Below, one piece after another: positions 23,371 through 34,411 of a stretch of 64,000 nucleotides of DNA. How positions within the stretch are numbered: position 1 is the first letter of the stretch; the number at the start of each line of letters is the position of its first letter. Location of the stretch: positions 10,514,293 to 10,578,292 of the forward strand of contig CM055108.1 in assembly GCA_029204225.1 (NCBI GenBank), given 5' to 3'. This DNA is from Diphasiastrum complanatum. Taxonomy: Eukaryota; Streptophyta; Lycopodiopsida; Lycopodiales; Lycopodiaceae. Position numbers and translations under genes: made by a program. The notes below the pieces were generated by a model that saw nothing but the letters and a program-made list of their open reading frames with translations, was not told the DNA's origin and did not search any database.

Positions 23371-24626
23371 CTAATACAAGAGAGCACTAGAAGCAAATAA
23401 TGTAGTCTCATTGTGGCCAGAAACTTCTGCTCTATACAAATTATCTCTTATTATAGCAGAATAGATAACTTTGTTTGTTTTTCTGTCAAAAATTTTGCAA
23501 TGATCATAGTCAAAGCTTACTTTCATCCCAAGATCTGCCATCTTGGCAACAGAGAGCAAATCCTTCTTGAGAGTTGGGACATACAGTGTTCCTTCAAGGC
23601 TTTTATAGCCATTATGAGCTTTCAAATTAATGGTGCCAGTTCCTTCAACCTTATGCTGACTATTGTCACCAAGAAGTACTTTCCTAGGGATTGTACATGG
23701 TGTATAGCTATCCAGAATATCCCTTCTATGTGTAATGTGGGCAGTAGCACCAGAATCTACAACCACAGATGAGAAATATTCAGAAGTAGAACAAACAACA
23801 TCATCAATCACCTCCACTGAGTAGGGAGCTTCTTCATCATCCTCAAAAATAGAAGATTCTGCAACATTGGCTTCATCTGCTATCTTCTTCCAGCATTTAT
23901 TGATCAGATGTCCTAGTTTATCACAATAAAAGCATCTGGTCAATTTCCTTTGCATAGAATTGTCACCGTCGGGTTGATTTGGAGTTTCTTCACAAATTTT
24001 CTCCTCTGTCTGACCAACATAGCTTTTTCAGCATCTTTTTCCCCCTCTGCCTCTGTACGCATGAGTTTCTCCTTTGCAACAGCCTTTGCTGCATCTTCAA
24101 ATGTGACATTTGGAGTCCTCATCAGAATGGTTCTGAGTGATTGATATGAGGATGGCAAAGACTTGACAAAAAAAAGGAACTTCTACATTGCAGGGATTTG
24201 ATACTGCTCACCAGCAGCAGCCAATTGGGCATAAATTTCTCTCATCTTGCTCACATGCTTATCAAGGTCCTCACTATCCCATTTCATGCTCAATAGTTGA
24301 ATGCTCAGGTGCAAAACTTGAGTTCCTGACTTAGCCTCAAAGTCCTATTGGAGTTTCTCCCAAATTTCATGGCTATGGCTGTAGCCTTCAGTGGTCATCA
24401 AAATATCTTCAGACAAAGATAAGAAAATTAGAGAGGCAGCTTCATCATCCTGCTTTGTCCATTCTTGTACTGCTCTATGATCTGCAATTTTAGGTTTCTG
24501 AATGGTGCCATTAACATAACCCCATAAGCCTTCCCCTTTCAACAACATCTTAGTTTTGTGATTCCAAAATTTGTAGTTAGAACTGTCCAATACAATGCTA
24601 ATCTTCTGTAATAGATTTGAAGCCAT
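23371..24626 (-). pseudogene. Second-lineage copia gag-protease
   Basis: Minus-strand start ATG at 24626 (MASNLLQKISIVLDSSNYKF). Gag runs through WNHKTKMLLKGEGLWGYVNG and SHEIWEKLQ, then a TAG near 24345. It continues in DEDLDKHVSKMREIYAQLAA-like sequence, another TAG near 24185, then FVKSLPSSYQSLRTILMRTP. A frameshift near 23950 leads to an intact zinc knuckle CFYCDKLGHLINKC, protease VVVDSGATAHITH and the pre-integrase stretch LEGTLYVPTLKKDLLSVAKM. It stops at 23371. Integrase, RT and RNase H are absent. It differs clearly from the 6877 family. Confidence 0.9.
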
Positions 24627-24660
24627 TTTATGCTTCAAAAACTTTGAGAGGAAAAAAGAA

Positions 24661-24670
24661 CAAGATACCA
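24661..24670 (-). other. Primer binding site of minus-strand copia
   Basis: The minus strand reads TGGTATCTTG, sharing the first seven bases of the usual initiator tRNA-Met site, one base from the LTR end and about 35 bp before gag. Confidence 0.6.
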
Positions 24671-24671
24671 C

Positions 24672-25360
24672 TGTTAAATTTAAAAGAAAGAGACAAGTTG
24701 TACAATCACAATCTTTCAAGGATTGATTCAAATGATGCGGAATTACATAAATCTTTTACCCCATTCCAATTCACTCTCACAATACTGAACATGGTCTAAA
24801 GATGGAAAATCAGGATAACCAACAAACAGAACAGAATATCTGCTCAAAACACTCAATCTTGTCCAAGTGATAAGAGCTTATTAAGCTTTTACAACCTTAC
24901 AGCATATTCTACTTCTCCAATCAAATAAAACTTTGTAAATAAGGCTAACTTATCAGGACAACAACCCAAGAAATATGTTATAACATTCAATGCCAAAAGT
25001 TGTAGCAGCCTGTTGCCATACAAAATCAGCAGAAACAGAGTTTCAATAAACTCAGAACATTACTTGACCTGAAAACAGGAAATGCTAATAACCTAGCCAC
25101 TCACAAGAATAGAAACAAGAACTCAGAAAAAGAGAAGAGAACGATACATTGCCATTTCTATTACAAGTATTTATTCTACTCAGACTAACCTATCTGCTCA
25201 GACTAACCTATCTCTAAATTATTTAATCAAGCTATTGAGTGTAAAAGATTCTAACTAACTATTTGTCTGAGTGGGATGACCACTTTCAACATAAATCAAA
25301 AAAGCTGATGCAATTTTTGAGTGGGTTAGTGGATGAGGTTCGTGGGGCAAATACCTAACA
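24672..25360 (-). mobile_element. Copia 5' LTR (about 690 bp)
   Basis: On the minus strand it starts TGTTAGGTATTTGCCCCACG and ends ...TTTAAATTTAACA, bounded TG..CA, next to the primer site and gag of the 23371-24626 element. No 3' partner LTR is seen. Confidence 0.72.
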
Positions 25361-25387
25361 GGTGTTCCAAAACTTAAAAGGTATAAT

Positions 25388-26153
25388 GTATATGCTATAA
25401 TAAATTATAAAATGCAGTCAAACATTTAGGATATCTATTTTTGAGCAAGAATCCAGATTCCATTTATATATTTTCCCAAACTTCCTCACACGCTCAGCTT
25501 GAACTTTGCAGCTGGAATACATTCTCCAATATATGCTTCATCTTTTGAAGTGCTGACCTTTTCAACCATTGAATTTATGAAAGGTAGCACGCTTTCATTG
25601 ATCGTTGACTATTGCTTGGTCCAAAGCCCAGATTCCAAGCTCGCCTATATAAACCATGACCCTCCCTCTCCCATTATCCGAAACCCCTGCATCGTGAGGT
25701 CATTAGAGGGTCCATCATTCACCTCTCTACTCCAATTTCCAATGGACGATAGATAATTCTATCCCCTCACAAACCCATCCATATATCCATAAAACAGCAA
25801 GAAAAGTTTCTGACTGTCAGCGAGTTAAGCTATAGCTCAACCCAATACATAAGATCTTGGTGAATTGTAGATATGGCTGTGTTGGCAAGAATACCTGCAC
25901 AAGCATGAAAGTAGAGCTACTGCAAATAGCATGGTCAAATGTACAGACTTGCATCCTCTCCACACAATACACAAACTTAGCCATTGTAGCCACATGAATT
26001 AAGAATTCGCAAAATAGCAATGGATCTGCCCCTTCCCTTGCTAGTTCGAATTCTTTCGTCCAACCCATAAATTATGAATCACAGAAGCATGGCTACCATC
26101 ATATATTGAGAAAACGAGGCTCGTGTGTTGTTGTTGCATCCACCACGATGACG
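25388..26153 (+). pseudogene. 5' copy of the lipase gene, truncated
   Basis: Matches 55197-55957 of the intact locus: upstream ATGCTATAATAAATTATAAA, TATA box CCTATATAAACC (25646-25652), leader and start codon (25873-25875). The coding part starts MAVLARIPAQA then TGA because of a deletion after CCTGCACAAG, and has further small changes. Lipase identity ends at GATGACG (26153), where copia protease sequence begins. Confidence 0.9.
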
Positions 26154-26468
26154 GATGAAGAGTCATCCTTGATGGTTTCCAACAAACCACCATCATCCAA
26201 GAGCAACACCAGTGATTCTTGGTGGATTGATAGTGGGGGTAGTTCCCACATGACATATCAAAAAGACATATTCTCCACTTTACTTTCTTACAATGATTTA
26301 CATAGATCAATCTATACTGCAAGTAGTCAAGAATGTAAGATAAGTGGAATAGGAACAATTCCCTTGTATGTGGGATCATCCAAAAGGATGAATCTTGATA
26401 ATGTTCTTTATGTTCCTAAGTTAACCAAGAATTTGCTTAGTGTTGGCCAGTTAATGGATAATGGCTAG
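26106..26468 (+). other. In-frame lipase-copia fusion frame
   Basis: A 120-codon frame begins MRKRGSCVVVASTTMT (lipase residues about 86-100) and continues without a break into copia DEESSLMVSNKPP and SWWIDSGGSSHMTYQKD, ending LLSVGQLMDNG. Both halves keep their native frame. Expression is unknown. Confidence 0.6.
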
Positions 26469-26581
26469 ATGTACGGTTTAAGCATGGAGTTTGTTCCATC
26501 CTTACAAATGATGAATGTATAGCCAAAGGCTTTAAGCAAGGTAGATTGTTTAAGCTTGATGCTAATGTTGCAGCAGACTAA
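26154..26581 (+). pseudogene. Copia protease/pre-integrase fragment
   Basis: Same family as the 6877 element: SWWIDSGGSSHMTYQKDIFS, NLDNVLYVPKLTKNLLSVGQ. After a frameshift at about 26465 it continues CSILTNDECIAKGFKQGRLF. The protease Asp-Ser-Gly is intact but the fragment is isolated. Confidence 0.9.
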
Positions 26582-27245
26582 TCATCCTACCCAAGGACTA
26601 GATTCAATCTACCAGGGGCCAAAATTGATTGTTCCAAATCATAGATTGATCAAGTTCAGTCACTCGATCTTCTATGTCAAGTGATAAGGACCAAGATCTT
26701 GTATTGGACATTAGATTTGAACTATCTCAAGTGATGGGAATCGACTTTGATCTATTTCATGAGCACACAATTTCTCGAATTTGGTCACTTTACGAGAAAC
26801 CTTTAGTGATATTCACCAAAAAGTGAGCTATTTTAAAAGATGCGCATCAAATTTTAGTTATCTCATGTGATATGAGTCAATTTCGTTGACAATGGGTCAA
26901 GCTTGAGCTATCTTTATATACTAGACTTGGGATTGGTTGAGTCTGATCACTTGATGAGCCGTGTTGGGTGATAAGCAACAAAACCACGCATAGATAGAAA
27001 ATTTAAGCTATCACGTGTAATAGGGGTTTGACAAGGGATTGAACTTGAGTTGCCTTAGTCTAGTCAATTGATAGAGACATGTCAAGTAATAAGCAACAAA
27101 ATCATATGTTAGGTAGCAAATTTTGACTTTCCCGAGTGATAGAGACACCAAAATGGGGCTATTTACATTGATAGACAGCTATATCGCATGATAGGGGTCA
27201 ATTCCATTGATAACCGATAAAAAACAATCAATATAAATGTACTAC
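26582..27245 (+). repeat. Degenerate satellite-like repeat
   Basis: Repeated variants of GAGCTATCT..GTGATAGGGGTCAA and ATAAGCAACAAAA appear at irregular spacing. The same vocabulary returns at 29180-29412 beyond a copia fragment, suggesting one array split by insertion. Confidence 0.55.
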
Positions 27246-27249
27246 ATGA

Positions 27250-28529
27250 TGGAAGTCCAAGAAGAAGATCCAAAGCATGACAAAAGTGATGATGATCAAG
27301 AATCAAGCTCTAAAGGAAAGAAGAAAGACAAAGCCAAACAAAAGTGCTTCTTTTGTTGAAAGAAGGGGCACTTTGCATCCCCGTGCTACAAAAAGAAAAA
27401 TGCACAAGATGAGAGCAAGTAAGGCAATCTTACCCTTGAGGATTATGAGGATGAAGTTGATTCATCCTTGATGGCCTCTACACCAACAGGCAAGAGCTAC
27501 TCCAATGACACGTGGTGGATTGATAGTGTAGCTAGTTCCCACATGACATTCGAAAGGGAATTCTTCCTTACTCTTGTACCTTTTTAGGTTGTAAAAAGTC
27601 TATTCTAACAGCAAGTGATCAAGAATGTAGAATAGATGGAATGGAAACAATCTCTTTAAGTCTTGGATCCTCTAAAAGATTGGATCTAGAAAATGTACTC
27701 TATGTTTCTAGTCTTACTAGGAGCTTGCTTAGTGTTGGGCAACTAATGGGTAGTGGTTCTCTATTATGATGAATGACACTTGCATTGTAAATGGATTCAA
27801 GCAAGGGAGGATATTCAAGCATGATGTTAATGTGTTCCTTGGAAGTGTGAACATGGTTGAACTTTGGCATAAGAGGTTGGGCCACCCCAACTGCAAATCA
27901 ATGGAGATTCTATGCACAAAGGAGCTTGCACTCGGCCTTCCAATAGCATTTTCAAAGTGTGGATAGAGTTGTGAGACTTGTAGCCTCTCAAAGGCTTGTA
28001 AGCAACCATTTGCTATCTCTTCTACTAGATCTTTTATGTCATTAGATCTCATTCATAGTGATGTGCACTCTTTTTCACAAGTATCTAATGGAGGTGCATT
28101 ACTGTATGAATCGTTTATTGATAATTACTCTAGATACATTTGGATTGCGCTTTTGGATTCCAAAAGTAAGATGTTTGAGTTTTTTAATAGGATCAATAAG
28201 CAAGTGGTTAGATCCATAAGCAACTAGATCCATAAGCAAGTAGTTAGCCTTATTGAGATGGAAATACTTTTTGATTTCAATATTAGAAAAATCATGCCAA
28301 GTTGTGGTGATTTTTGGACTTATGTTTCTAGCATAAGTTGATGATCATAGAAAGTGCACATTGTATGATCATGTTTGTAGTGATCATCATGAGACGTGGA
28401 GGTCTCGGACTTCCATCAAGGAGGAGCATGCACATCAAGAAAGAGAATGCCGCAAGGTCAAGCATCTACATGAAATTTGGAAGGAATCAATTATCATCAT
28501 GCTTTTATCAAGTTAGTTTTGAGGAGGAG
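27250..28529 (+). pseudogene. Deleted copia element (6877 family)
   Basis: Zinc knuckle near 27343 with a stop inside (CFFC then TGA, KKGHFASPC), protease WWIDSVASSHMT where Gly of DSG is Val, HHCC region LWHKRLGHPNCKSME with a stop in CG.SCETC, and integrase start LDLIHSDVHSFSQVSNGGAL. Around 28200 integrase breaks into AT-rich DNA with no RT, and the tail runs to a purine tract GAGGAGGAG. The tail (28300-28520) may be distantly related to the tails at 34100-34312, but the match is weak. Confidence 0.88.
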
Positions 28530-29175
28530 TGTTAAAATTGGCAAAAGCTAACTTGATCAAATCTTGTAAATACCACAATGACTTATACCTATCATCAGTA
28601 GACATGTGTGGAGCCTATTCCCTCGTGTGAAATCTATGTCTAAGTCATTTAGATAGATCATATAGGTTGTACATCTCAATTAATTTGGAAACTAGTGGTT
28701 AAATTGGCCAACAACTAGTTTAGTAGACATACTATGCCACTTGGCACCATTCTACTCGTAGAAATTGTTATATCACATGGGTAAGAGTGGTCTCCCACGT
28801 GTGAAATATCAAGTATTAAGTTCAGATCCATTGTATATACTTCTTATAAAGTCAAATGTCAAATCTCCTAAATTGTAGGAGTTATCTCCTAGCTTGTAGG
28901 AATCTAGAAGGTCAACACTAGCCACCAATGATGATGTGGCAAATTAGTGGAATCTTGGCCAAAGTGAATATGGATAAGCACTATGACTATGACATATATA
29001 TACAGCATGAATAGGATAGGTTATCGATGAGGTACAACTCGTCTTTGTAGGATATCAAGAAGACCATCATCCTAAGAGTCAAACAAAGTGATGGACAAAA
29101 GAGTGCACATTGGAGAGAGTGGAATGTTGTATAAGTCCAAGATCATCCCAGAAATACTACCCTTGAAATCCAAGA
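28530..29175 (+). mobile_element. Copia 3' LTR (partial or full)
   Basis: Starts TGTTAAAATTGGCAAAAGC right after GAGGAGGAG. It has GACATGTGTGGAGCC and CCCACGTGTGAAA motifs, and TATATATACAGC near 28996. It aligns in outline with 10849-11660. The right end is not exactly set. Confidence 0.7.
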
Positions 29176-29179
29176 TCAT

Positions 29180-29412
29180 CACATGGGTGATTGACGTCAA
29201 ATTTGAATTAACTTGAGCTACTTAAATGTCCTAAAGTTAATTCAATCACCCAATGGAAAATCTCCAGTGATAAGGTCCAAAATTGACTTATCTATGATGA
29301 TGGACATCAAATTTGAGTTATTTTGTGTGATAGGGGTAAACCCCATCGAGAAGGAGTCAAAGTTGATGAATCTTGATATACTAGATTCAAAACTAGTCGA
29401 GTTTATTTCATA
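29180..29412 (+). repeat. Degenerate satellite-like repeat, continuation
   Basis: TCAAATTTGAGTTATTTTGT, GTGATAGGGGTAAACCCCAT and similar phrases match the array at 26582-27245. Confidence 0.55.
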
Positions 29413-29627
29413 GTTTGCTTGAATGTGCTTCTTTTCTTCGTGAATTAGACAATGTCATATTCGTTCAAGAGTGAGATATCTGAATGTTTTAATGATAAAG
29501 ATGTTTGTGGATCTTGTTAAATTCGTGTGTGCATCAATTTTAATTGTATATTTTGACAAGTGTATATTGTCAATATCATTAACATTCTTGTTAAAAAATT
29601 GTAGATAAAATTTATTGATTAGCGAAT

Positions 29628-31595
29628 ATGTCTTTTGCTGAGGAAATGTCTCGAAACAGGTATACTTATTAAATGTACAGTAGATATTATGTACTTAACA
29701 TTTGGATTTGCAGCATTGTGTGTTGAATATAACTTTTTTTAGTTTTTTTCTACGATTATTTAAAGCACGCCGCCTCCACAAGATAGCCAAAAGTTAAAGA
29801 AGATGCAATATTCTTATAAAATGAAATCACGAAAAAGAGCACAAATGCTTGAGCAAAGACTTAGTGGAACATCGTCGTCATCAAGTTTTGGTGCCCAGCC
29901 TCGACCTAAATCGCAGGTACTATATATTTATTTGTTCAAAACTTAGGACTATATTTATACACATATAAATTAGCTTGTAACATTAAGCTAATCATTCTTG
30001 TAATTGTATAATGAAATTAGTATCAATAGAGGTACAATGAAAAGATATATTGCGAGTGCAAACAATGCAAGAGATTGAAAATTCGAGAAAGACGAATAGT
30101 GGTGCAACATCTGTTTAAGTTTGGAAAGCACATTGAGGAGATCGATGTAGATTTGGAGGTACATTTTGACTATTTAGTACTTTTTTTATCATACACATTT
30201 ATAATTTTTTTGGAAAAAAAAAACTAATTCTTCTATAATGTTTCACTCTTGCAGAATAATACATTGCTGTCAATGTCTTACATCGATTGACAATCTTATC
30301 AACGAGATAAGAAATATCGATTTTGGATCATCATTGGCATTAGAGCAAATCAAAAGACATATTTTAAAAGCGAAGGCAGAAAAAAAGGACAGGGAGAGAC
30401 TAGCATGGGGTGAGACTATTGTGGAGGTGAAGCCATTAGAGATCTATCTCTCCAAAAGTGTCGATGATCAATCTTGCTTTTACACAGTTGAGGAGGGCGA
30501 TTGCAAAGAAATTTTAAAATTCTTAAAGAAAAGGCCTTACACCCTCTGCATTGCCGATATACCATATGGATTTCAGACAAAAAAAATCATTAAATGGTGA
30601 TTCTCCTTTCAAATTCATTGAAATCCATAGTTTCATGCAAGGGTTTCTCGAAGTCACAATGTCTCCTATTTGGAAAGTTGTTATTTTTCATTCTTCTTGA
30701 CAATCAGCTTCAATACATAAAGCTTTATTGACTTTCTATGATGTGGGAATAGAAAATGTTGTGTGTTAAGTTTTAAAGTTTCTGAATTAATAATTAGTAT
30801 TTTAATTCAAAGTTTTATTTTAAATTTCATATAAACAATAATATTAACTTAAACCATTTGAAATTTTTTATTTATTCCAGTTGTAATATTCCTTGTCAGG
30901 TACAAGCCCAATGTCAAAAACTCGGGAGGAACGCGACTTTGCAATGAAATATAATATATAACCATTGGTTATTATTCTTTGGACGGCAAGCACTCGATGC
31001 TTCACTACAACACCTTCGGGTTGACAAGTTTTGAAACTTATTCCAGTATCCAACAATGGTAAAGAAACTCAAGAATCCAATGACAGGTTCCGTGGCTTGT
31101 CCTTACCAAAAGTCACAACAATTAGTTAATTATTTAATTGATATTTTTTCTCACCCAACTGATTGGGTTTTGGATTTATTTAGCAACAGCGGCACTACCA
31201 ACGCATGTGCTGTTAAAAAAGACAGACATGTTGATGCAATAAATTTAGATTCTAATTTAGTTGATTTTGTAAAAATGAAAATGAAATCGCTTTCAGTTTT
31301 GCCAGATGAACTGGCTGAGATGGAAAAGAATTTAGACAACGAGGATTCAGTCATTTTCTTATCCAAGAAACCCCAGCCTCCTGCTAGCGGAAAAGTGAGT
31401 GATACAGGGGAGTTTGCTGATGTCTTAGTTCAGGACTATAATGTTGTTACAGTTGTCGAGAAAATTGTGGAAGAGGTGCCACTTGATACTATAGTGGCTC
31501 CTCAAGAAAAAAAGAAAGAAGCAAATGATCTTGTGATTTTTGAGAAGAATAAATTCTCTTTTATTTTAACAAATAATTGCGTTTATATTTTTTGA
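29628..31595 (+). pseudogene. Spliced DNA amino-methyltransferase-like gene, broken
   Basis: Proposed exons: 29628-29659 (MSFAEEMSRN..), 29766-29916, 30030-30158, 30255 to about 30772, and 30900 to about 31595. Introns 1-3 have GT..AG ends and their phases (2, 0, 0) join the frames exactly. Exon 3 holds a CxCxxC...H cluster (YCECKQCKRLK, then QHLFKFG), possibly zinc-binding. Exon 4 holds LCIADIPYGF (D at 30556), like motif IV (DPPY) of amino-methyltransferases, followed by PIWKVVIFHSS. Exon 5 has YKPNVKNSGGTRLCNEI, NPMTGSVACPYQKSQQLVNY and DWVLDLFSNSGTT (about 31164-31200), like the SAM-binding FxGxG motif with Asn for one Gly. Order IV before I is that of the beta class. Damage: TGA at 30288-30290, a frameshift near 30597, TGA 30698-30700, a TAA near 30954, and a frameshift near 31055. 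The C-terminal 100 residues are acidic and unrecognised. The family call is good; substrate (N4-C or N6-A) is unknown. Confidence 0.7.
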
Positions 31596-32984
31596 AATAT
31601 TGTGTATTGAAATTTTTCTAATTAATTTAATGTTTTTAAATTTGTTTGTAATAAAAAAAAATTAACAGTTTCTTAATGATTTGAAATTAAGAATTTCAAA
31701 TATTCTAAAAAATTTTAACATTAATAATCATTATCAAAATTAAAATTGCAACGAATTGTTAGGTTTTAAACATTCTACTTTTTCGTTGCAGTTTTATAAT
31801 AATTTTTTAGAAATAATTTAATTTGCAATCATTTAATGTTTAAATATTTAATGAAACACACATAGGTATTTGAAATACAAATAAAGATTAAAAATATTAA
31901 AATTAAAAAAAATACTGATTAAAATTTTTGTCATAATTCAAAAAATAATTTTCTTGATACAAGAATTGTAATTTAAAAAACTTTTGAAATTCAAAAAAGA
32001 ATATAAAACTTTTATTTTAAATAAGCAAAAAGTTTTTTTTTAGTTATTCAAAAGAGACAACTTCTGGTGACCTGCATCCATGATATATCACTGAAAAATG
32101 CATTTGCATATCCCTCCATGCATGGGTCTGAGACGGGCATGTCTTTGAATATGATGGATTGAGAGCATTTGCCAAATAGGTCACGGGTGGATTTTTGCAA
32201 GTGTGAAGACACCAACTTACTTGAAGATGTTGTAGTGAAGACTAGCTAGTTGCAGATGGATCCTAAGGGCTCAACCAATGGCCTTTGGGAAGAGAGCGAT
32301 TAAGGACACCATACAAGATCCTTGTGGTTAGCATCACCCATCAAGGGTGCTGAGCCCACTATACTTGACTCACAATCAAGAGCATTATGAGTTCGTTTGT
32401 GTGGGGACCACACTCCCTAATGAAGTCACCAATGTTAGCCGATATTTTTTCACGAAAAATTGGACTCTGTTTAAAGCGATTTTCACAATATTGTACAAAA
32501 ATCGACATGTAAAACCCGACTATTATTGGTAAAATCGGCATAAAATTGCCTGTATAGTTAGATCCCAGCCCACCCCTAAGTGGCTAGACACAATTTAGAA
32601 ATTGACTTTCAGAAAAAATTGTCAAAAATATTTTGTGGTCAATTTTTGTAAAGACCGAGTCAAAAATGCCGGTCCACATAAACAGGGGTCCCAGCCGTCC
32701 AAAATGTGGCTAGAGCAAATTTTGAGGCCTTAGAAATGGCCATAAAATAGGTTACAGCCTTAGAATTGGCCTAATTATACTAGTCGACACTGTCGAGCGG
32801 ATTTCCCAATGTACTTTGTTACTTTTTATTAATACAAAAAATTGCCTACTATGTTTTCAGGAAACCAGTTGCCTTAAAGAAACCCCAAGTCATGAGTGCT
32901 CGCTAGTATGATACACGGAAAAACGGCACGCAACAAATGGTCGAAAATTATGGGACAAGGTCAAGGAAACTCTAACAAATTTTA
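31596..32984. other. AT-rich spacer then unrecognised moderately GC DNA
   Basis: 31600-32050 is very AT-rich with no frame. 32050-32870 has LTR-like composition (CACTATACTTGACTCACAATC..., GTCCCAGCC twice) but no pair or primer site that I can identify. No gene. Confidence 0.4.
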
Positions 32985-34312
32985 GTGCAAGTCAAAGCGG
33001 CACCCCGACAAACAAATCACCTCGACAACTTGACAATGGGCCATGGACACACAAAAGAATCTATGGGTTCCTTTCTATTGGAATCTAGTGAAAGACTATC
33101 TACCGCCAACTATTCTATTTGGAAGGTTAGAATGGAGTCAATCTTGATACTTCAAGATGTGATGGACATTGTACTTGGGATTGAGGGGGAGCCTCAAGTC
33201 CTTCAAGAAGTACAAAATACAAGAAGAGAGCTAGGCCCGGCTCTCCACTTTATCAAGATGAATGTCTCTAATGAGATTTTGAGAGAGATTGGTGATTGCA
33301 ACTCGGCCAGAAGCCTAAGGTTGGTCACCTTAGTGTTTTTGGAAGTCTTTGCTTTGCACATATTCCTATAAAGCCTTTATACTCTCTACCTCAAAGGTGA
33401 TTGAGAATAGAGATGTTATGCTTTATAAAGATCAACATTCAAACTTTGAAAGGGCCAAGGCATCTCAAGATGCATCTCAAATCATATCTATTGAAGACTA
33501 TCAAGATGTGATGGGGTCAAGGATTGAGGAGGAGCCTCCTCAACATATGTATTCAAGGGGATCTTCAAGAGGAAAGTTGAGTCTTTATGGCTCATTTTTT
33601 ATGGAAAAGAGAGGCAAGTTTCGGGTGGTATCCACTCCAACATTCTCACTTATGCTTATGTTCCATTATTTGATGCACTATCTTGCTTTATTGAGATTTC
33701 TACATCTCAAAGTTCAAGAAAGGCAATTCTAGTTTTGAATAATGCCTATTGTGTGGACATACCCTTGTCATGGATGGCTTAGATATGTTTCCAAATTTCT
33801 TTGAAAGCAAGAGATTGTGTTATCAACAGTATGCTCTTGGATTTTGTAAGAGCAAGATTGAGTTTGATACTCATAGTTTGAAAAATCATGTTTTTACATG
33901 CTTTGAGACAATTTGTAAACTTCTCTTGAGATTAAGTGAAGCATCCAAAGAGGACACTTACTTCCTTGAGCAAGTGTTTAGTCTCAAAAAGATCAAGATT
34001 GCATGTGATTTCAAGATTAGATCCATCATGGATAAAGTTCATAGCATGTGGACTAGTCAAGCTAGTATGCTTAATCTTGAAGATCTACACTTTTTCTCAT
34101 CTTATAATCTTGATCTTTATGATCTTTGTGATCTTTATGAGGCATGGAAGCCTCATATTTCTCTATATATGGTGCAGCCATCTTCATTCAAGTGCAACTT
34201 TCAAGTCCAAGATCATTATCAAACATTGAGGAAGCACATGGACATAGTGGCAATTTGGTGGAATGTTCACCAAAGAAATATTATCATGGATATGGTGAGG
34301 GGGTTGATATGA
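32985..34312 (+). pseudogene. Non-autonomous copia derivative with non-pol tail
   Basis: Gag starts near 33060 (ESMGSFLLESSERLSTANYS, HFIKMNVSNEILREIG), related to the 6877 gag. At about 33315 it jumps to the end-of-integrase region (KVGHLSVFGSLCFAHIP) and, after a second gap, to SKVIENRDVMLY. Then, instead of reverse transcriptase, comes a tail (about 33440-34312, one frameshift near 33730) with FFESKRLCYQQYALGF, NHVFTCFETICKLLLRLSEA, SLKKIKIACDFKIRSIMD and YEAWKPHISLYMVQ. The same tail occurs in the minus-strand frame 52510-53874. I recognise no domain in it. Confidence 0.8.
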
Positions 34313-34411
34313 TGGATCCTTTTGCTGGTCTTTTACTTCATATGCATACCAAAGGATCCACTCAAAAAATTTCACAAACTCCTTGATCTTACCAAGCTAG
34401 TTTTTGAGGAG

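Noticed and set aside
30597-30899. An intron starting GT at 30597 and ending AG at 30899
   Set aside because: The phases would fit (TG|G then TACAAG), but the interval itself translates to a methyltransferase-like stretch (SPIWKVVIFHSS and FYDVGIENVV), so a frameshift near 30597 and a shorter intron are more likely.
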